Shown here: piece by piece, positions 61,302-64,000 of the stretch | Layout: the number at the start of each line of letters is the position of its first letter | Numbering within the stretch: the stretch's first letter is position 1 | Source of the DNA: Paracraurococcus lichenis | Lineage (GTDB): Bacteria > Pseudomonadota > Alphaproteobacteria > Acetobacterales > Acetobacteraceae | Direction: 5' to 3' | Length of the DNA: 64,000 nucleotides | NCBI RefSeq assembly: GCF_030657435.1 | Contig: NZ_JAUTWS010000029.1 | Location: 1-64,000, forward strand | Position numbers and translations under genes: made by a program | The notes under the pieces: generated by a model | Told to the model about the DNA's origin: nothing | What the model saw: the letters and a program-made list of their open reading frames with translations, nothing else | Database searches by the model: none

Positions 61302-62900
61302 ATGCTCCATGCCCTTCCTGCCCTGCACGCACGCCGCGCTGGGCTGGCCTGCCTCGGTCTCTTCGCACTCCTCCCCACAGCGGTGCTGGCGCAGACGCTC
61401 ACCATCGGCCTTGCCAACTCGGTGAATTCCTTCGATCCGCATTTCTCCAACACCACCTCGAATTTCGCCCTCACCGGTCATGTCTTCGACACGCTGATCG
61501 GCCGCGACGCCCAAGCGCGGCTTGTCCCGGCACTGGCCGAGAGCTGGGTCGTCGTGGCGCCGACGGTCTGGGAGTTCCACCTGCGCGATGGCGTTACCTG
61601 GCATGACGGCCAGCCCTTCACCGCCGACGACGTCGCCTTCACCGTCGCACGCGTACCGAATGTCCAAGGCAGCCCAGGCGGTTTCGCCGGCGCGGTGCGC
61701 GCCATCACCCGCGTGGAGGTGGTGAATGCGCGGACTGTCCGCTTCCATTCGGCGCAGCCGAACCCCCTGCTGCCCAACGACCTTGCCTCGGTGCAAATCA
61801 TCTCGCGCCATGCTGGTACCGATGCGAATCCCCCCGATTACAACCGCGGCAGCGCGGCCATCGGCACCGGCCCCAATCGCTTTGCCGGCTACCGTCCCGG
61901 CGAGGGCGCCAGCTTCACCCGCAACGACGCCTGGTGGGGCCCGGCGCAGCCCTGGGCGCGGGTGAATTTCCGCTTCATCGCCAATGACGGCGCGCGCACC
62001 GCCGCCCTCCTTGCCGGCGATGTCGACCTGATCGACCAGGTGCCCGGCGCCGACCTACCGCGGCTGCGCCGCGAGATCCGGGTGACCATCGCCGAGAGGA
62101 CGGGCGTGCGACTGATCTACCTCCAGCCCGACTTCTCGCGCGAGGGCGGCGACGTGCCGAGCGTCACCGACAACAACGGCCAGCGCCTGGCGCGCAATCC
62201 GTTCCAGGACCTGCGGATCCGTCGTGCGCTATCCATCGCCATCGACCGCCGTGCATTGGCCGAGCGCATCATGCACGGCGCCGCGATCCCCACCGGCCAG
62301 TGGCTGCCGGAGGGCAGCTACTCCTACAACCCGGAGGTCGGCCTCCCGCCTTACGATCCCGCCGAGGCACGCCGGCTGCTCGCGGAGGCCGGTTATCCGC
62401 AAGGCTTCCGCGTCACCCTCACCACGCCGAATGACCGCTATCCCGGCGATCTCGCCACATCCCAGGCCGTGGCGCAGTTCTGGACGCGGGTCGGCGTGCG
62501 CACCGAGATCGAATCCCTGCCCTGGTCCACCTATGTGACGCGCGGGCCTCGGCAGGAATTCGGCTTCAGGCTCGGTGGCTGGGGCAGTTCGACCGGCGAG
62601 GCCTCGTACCTTCTGCGCAACGTCGTCGGCACCTACAACCGCGAGAAGGGCTGGGGCGGGCCGAACTTCAGCCGCTACAGCAATCCGCGGCTCGATGCGC
62701 AGACGGAGCAGGCTGTCACCACCCTCGACGATGCCGAGCGCGAGGCGCTGCTGCGCCAGGCGGTGAAGCTGGAGACCGACGATATCGGCATGGTGCCGCT
62801 CTTCCTGCTGCGCAATGCCTGGGCGCTGCGCCGTGGGCTCCGCTACGAGGCGCGCTCGGACGAACAGACGCTGGCAATCGCGGCGAGCCCCGCGCCGTGA
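61302..62900 (+). CDS. Orphan dipeptide-type ABC substrate-binding protein
   Basis: A 532-residue SBP family 5 protein. The signal ARRAGLACLGLFALLPTAVL ends near AQTLTI; GLANSVNSFDPHFSNTTSNF and GVTWHDGQPFTADDVAFTVA are family-typical, and DLRIRRALSIAIDRRALAER is the usual late block. Unlike the other family members in the window it has no permease or ATPase beside it; they may lie beyond the window end. It is followed after 84 bases by a DmoA-like LLM gene, so a sulfur-containing ligand is plausible. Confidence 0.87.
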   Translation: MLHALPALHARRAGLACLGLFALLPTAVLAQTLTIGLANSVNSFDPHFSNTTSNFALTGHVFDTLIGRDAQARLVPALAESWVVVAPTVWEFHLRDGVTWHDGQPFTADDVAFTVARVPNVQGSPGGFAGAVRAITRVEVVNARTVRFHSAQPNPLLPNDLASVQIISRHAGTDANPPDYNRGSAAIGTGPNRFAGYRPGEGASFTRNDAWWGPAQPWARVNFRFIANDGARTAALLAGDVDLIDQVPGADLPRLRREIRVTIAERTGVRLIYLQPDFSREGGDVPSVTDNNGQRLARNPFQDLRIRRALSIAIDRRALAERIMHGAAIPTGQWLPEGSYSYNPEVGLPPYDPAEARRLLAEAGYPQGFRVTLTTPNDRYPGDLATSQAVAQFWTRVGVRTEIESLPWSTYVTRGPRQEFGFRLGGWGSSTGEASYLLRNVVGTYNREKGWGGPNFSRYSNPRLDAQTEQAVTTLDDAEREALLRQAVKLETDDIGMVPLFLLRNAWALRRGLRYEARSDEQTLAIAASPAP

Positions 62901-62984
62901 CGCCACGGCTCGCCGGTACGCGCCGGGGATGAGGTCGCCCGACGGCCCGGGATCCAGCCCCTCCAACCTCCAAAAGGAACCCCA

Positions 62985-64000
62985 ATGCCGAAGCAGATTC
63001 GTGTCAACGCCTTCGTGCTCCAGAGCCCGGTCCACCAGACGCCCGGCCTCTGGCGCCATCCTGAAGACCGCTCGGTCGAATATAATCAACTGGAGTTCTG
63101 GACCAACCTTGCCCGCATCTTGGAGCGGGGGTTGTTCGACGGTGTCTTCATCGCCGATAGCCTCGGCACCAACGATGTCTATGGTGGCTCGATCGAGGCT
63201 GCGCTGCGCCGTGGCATTCATGTCCCGAAGAACGACCCGCTGCTCTCAATCTCCGCCATGGCCGCGGTAACGAAGCATCTCGGCTTCGGCATCACCAGCA
63301 ATGCCATCCACGAACCACCTTATGCCTTTGCGCGGCGCATGACGACGCTTGACCACCTCACGCAGGGGCGCATCGGCTGGAACATCGTCACCGGTCATTC
63401 GGAGAGCGGCGCGCGGGCGACCGGCGCCGGGCTGATCCCGCATGACGAGCGCTACGACATTGCCGATGAGTATCTCGATCTCGTCTATGCGCTTTGGGAG
63501 GGGAGCTGGGAGGATGATGCGGTGCTGCGCGACAAGGCACGCGGCATCTTCGTCGACCCGGCCAAGGTACATCGGGTGCAGCGGCGCGGCAACCGCTTCG
63601 TCACCGATGCCGTCCATCTCGCCGAGCCCTCGCCGCAGCGCACCCCCGTGCTCTACCAGGCCGGCGCCTCGAGCCGTGGCCGGGCCTTCGCGGCGCGCCA
63701 TGCCGAATGCATCTTCGTCAGCGGGCCGACGGCACAGGCGCTGGCGCCGCTGGTGGCGGACACCCGCAGGCGCGCCGCCGCGAACGGACGGGATCCGGCA
63801 GAGCTGTTGTTCTTCTCCATGGCAACGACCATCGTCGGACGGACGGAGGAGGAGGCGCAGGCGAAGCTCACCGACTACCGCCGCTACATCGACATCGAGG
63901 GTGCGCTGGTGCTGTTCTCCGGCTGGACCGGGATCGATTTCTCGCGCGTCGCGCTCGACGAGCCGGTGCGGCACCAGCCGCAATCGGCCGGCATTCACTC
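62985..64000 (+). CDS. DmoA-like LLM monooxygenase (cut by window end)
   Basis: The first 338 codons of a luciferase-like monooxygenase that closely resembles dimethyl sulfide monooxygenase DmoA. Segments: IRVNAFVLQSPVHQTPGLWR, FIADSLGTNDVYGGSIEAAL, NEPPYAFARRMTTLDHLTQG as read with the variant HEPPYAFARR, GRIGWNIVTGHSESGARATG, HDERYDIADEYLDLVYALWE, and EPSPQRTPVLYQAGASSRGR. It is closer to known DmoA than the copy at 18524, judged by the WEDDAVLRDKARG block. AAAGGA precedes the ATG at 62985. The last residues and any following genes are outside the window. Confidence 0.85.
   Translation, partial: MPKQIRVNAFVLQSPVHQTPGLWRHPEDRSVEYNQLEFWTNLARILERGLFDGVFIADSLGTNDVYGGSIEAALRRGIHVPKNDPLLSISAMAAVTKHLGFGITSNAIHEPPYAFARRMTTLDHLTQGRIGWNIVTGHSESGARATGAGLIPHDERYDIADEYLDLVYALWEGSWEDDAVLRDKARGIFVDPAKVHRVQRRGNRFVTDAVHLAEPSPQRTPVLYQAGASSRGRAFAARHAECIFVSGPTAQALAPLVADTRRRAAANGRDPAELLFFSMATTIVGRTEEEAQAKLTDYRRYIDIEGALVLFSGWTGIDFSRVALDEPVRHQPQSAGIH

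Noticed and set aside
1-64000. CRISPR array, tRNA or rRNA genes
   Set aside because: No regularly spaced repeats and no cloverleaf or rRNA-like conserved stretches were seen on either strand.
1-64000. General reassignment of TAG as a sense codon
   Set aside because: TAG serves as an ordinary terminator for the genes ending at 55965 and 59751 and for the minus-strand gene ending at 47902, so at most local read-through could apply.

Overview
The window is 64 kb of very GC-rich, densely packed bacterial DNA. Codon use, the gene families (orphan Bug-type binding proteins, LLM flavin monooxygenases, SfnB/DszC-like acyl-CoA-dehydrogenase folds) and the long ATGA-overlapped operons suggest an alphaproteobacterium, probably Acetobacteraceae (Roseomonas-like). 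That placement is inference; there is no rRNA or other marker gene here.

The dominant theme is import and oxidative cleavage of small organosulfur compounds. I count seven LLM-class (bacterial luciferase-like) flavin monooxygenases, three acyl-CoA-dehydrogenase-fold monooxygenase-like proteins, one TauD-type dioxygenase, two FAD oxidoreductases, two four-domain rhodaneses and a cupin that looks like a DMSP lyase. They are interleaved with three sulfonate-type (SsuABC-like) importers, three dipeptide-type importers and five orphan Bug-type binding proteins. No transcription factor gene and no recognisable stand-alone flavin reductase lies in the window.

Layout. 100-992: decayed IS1380-family transposase. 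1589-2818 (+): SfnB/DszC-like gene, convergent with a minus-strand operon (9759 to 2865): rhodanese, permease, ATPase, binding protein, LLM, SfnB-like. 10402-20559 (+): SfnG-like LLM, two dipeptide-type binding proteins (the first broken by an in-frame TAG), DppBCDF-like importer, DmoA-like LLM, DMSP-lyase-like cupin. 26113 to 20499 (-): sulfonate-type importer, TauD, AprA-like flavoprotein (broken by an in-frame TAG) and an AprB-like ferredoxin whose 3' end overlaps the cupin gene. 26930-31837 (+): Bug protein, second sulfonate-type importer, LLM. 31888-39025 (+): a set matching the KPN_01854/KPN_01858/Avi_7170/Avi_7169 families. 39273-40321: an IS630-family element with intact ends and a frameshifted transposase. 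49494 to 40355 (-): dipeptide-type importer and hydantoinase/oxoprolinase HyuA-HyuB. 50238 to beyond 64000 (+): second four-domain rhodanese, three tandem Bug proteins, methyltransferase, FAD oxidoreductase, LLM, Bug protein, acyl-CoA-dehydrogenase-like protein, orphan dipeptide-type binding protein, and a DmoA-like LLM cut by the window end.

The three large divergent intergenic regions (9760-10401, 26114-26929, 49495-50237) are AT-rich islands. They share a 14-bp motif close to ATCGTGATTATCGG, usually inside an inverted repeat. It may be the operator of an unlinked sulfur regulator. The most attractive biological proposal is a linked DMSP to DMS to methanethiol route, or an analogue, formed by the cupin lyase and the DmoA-like monooxygenase that overlaps it.
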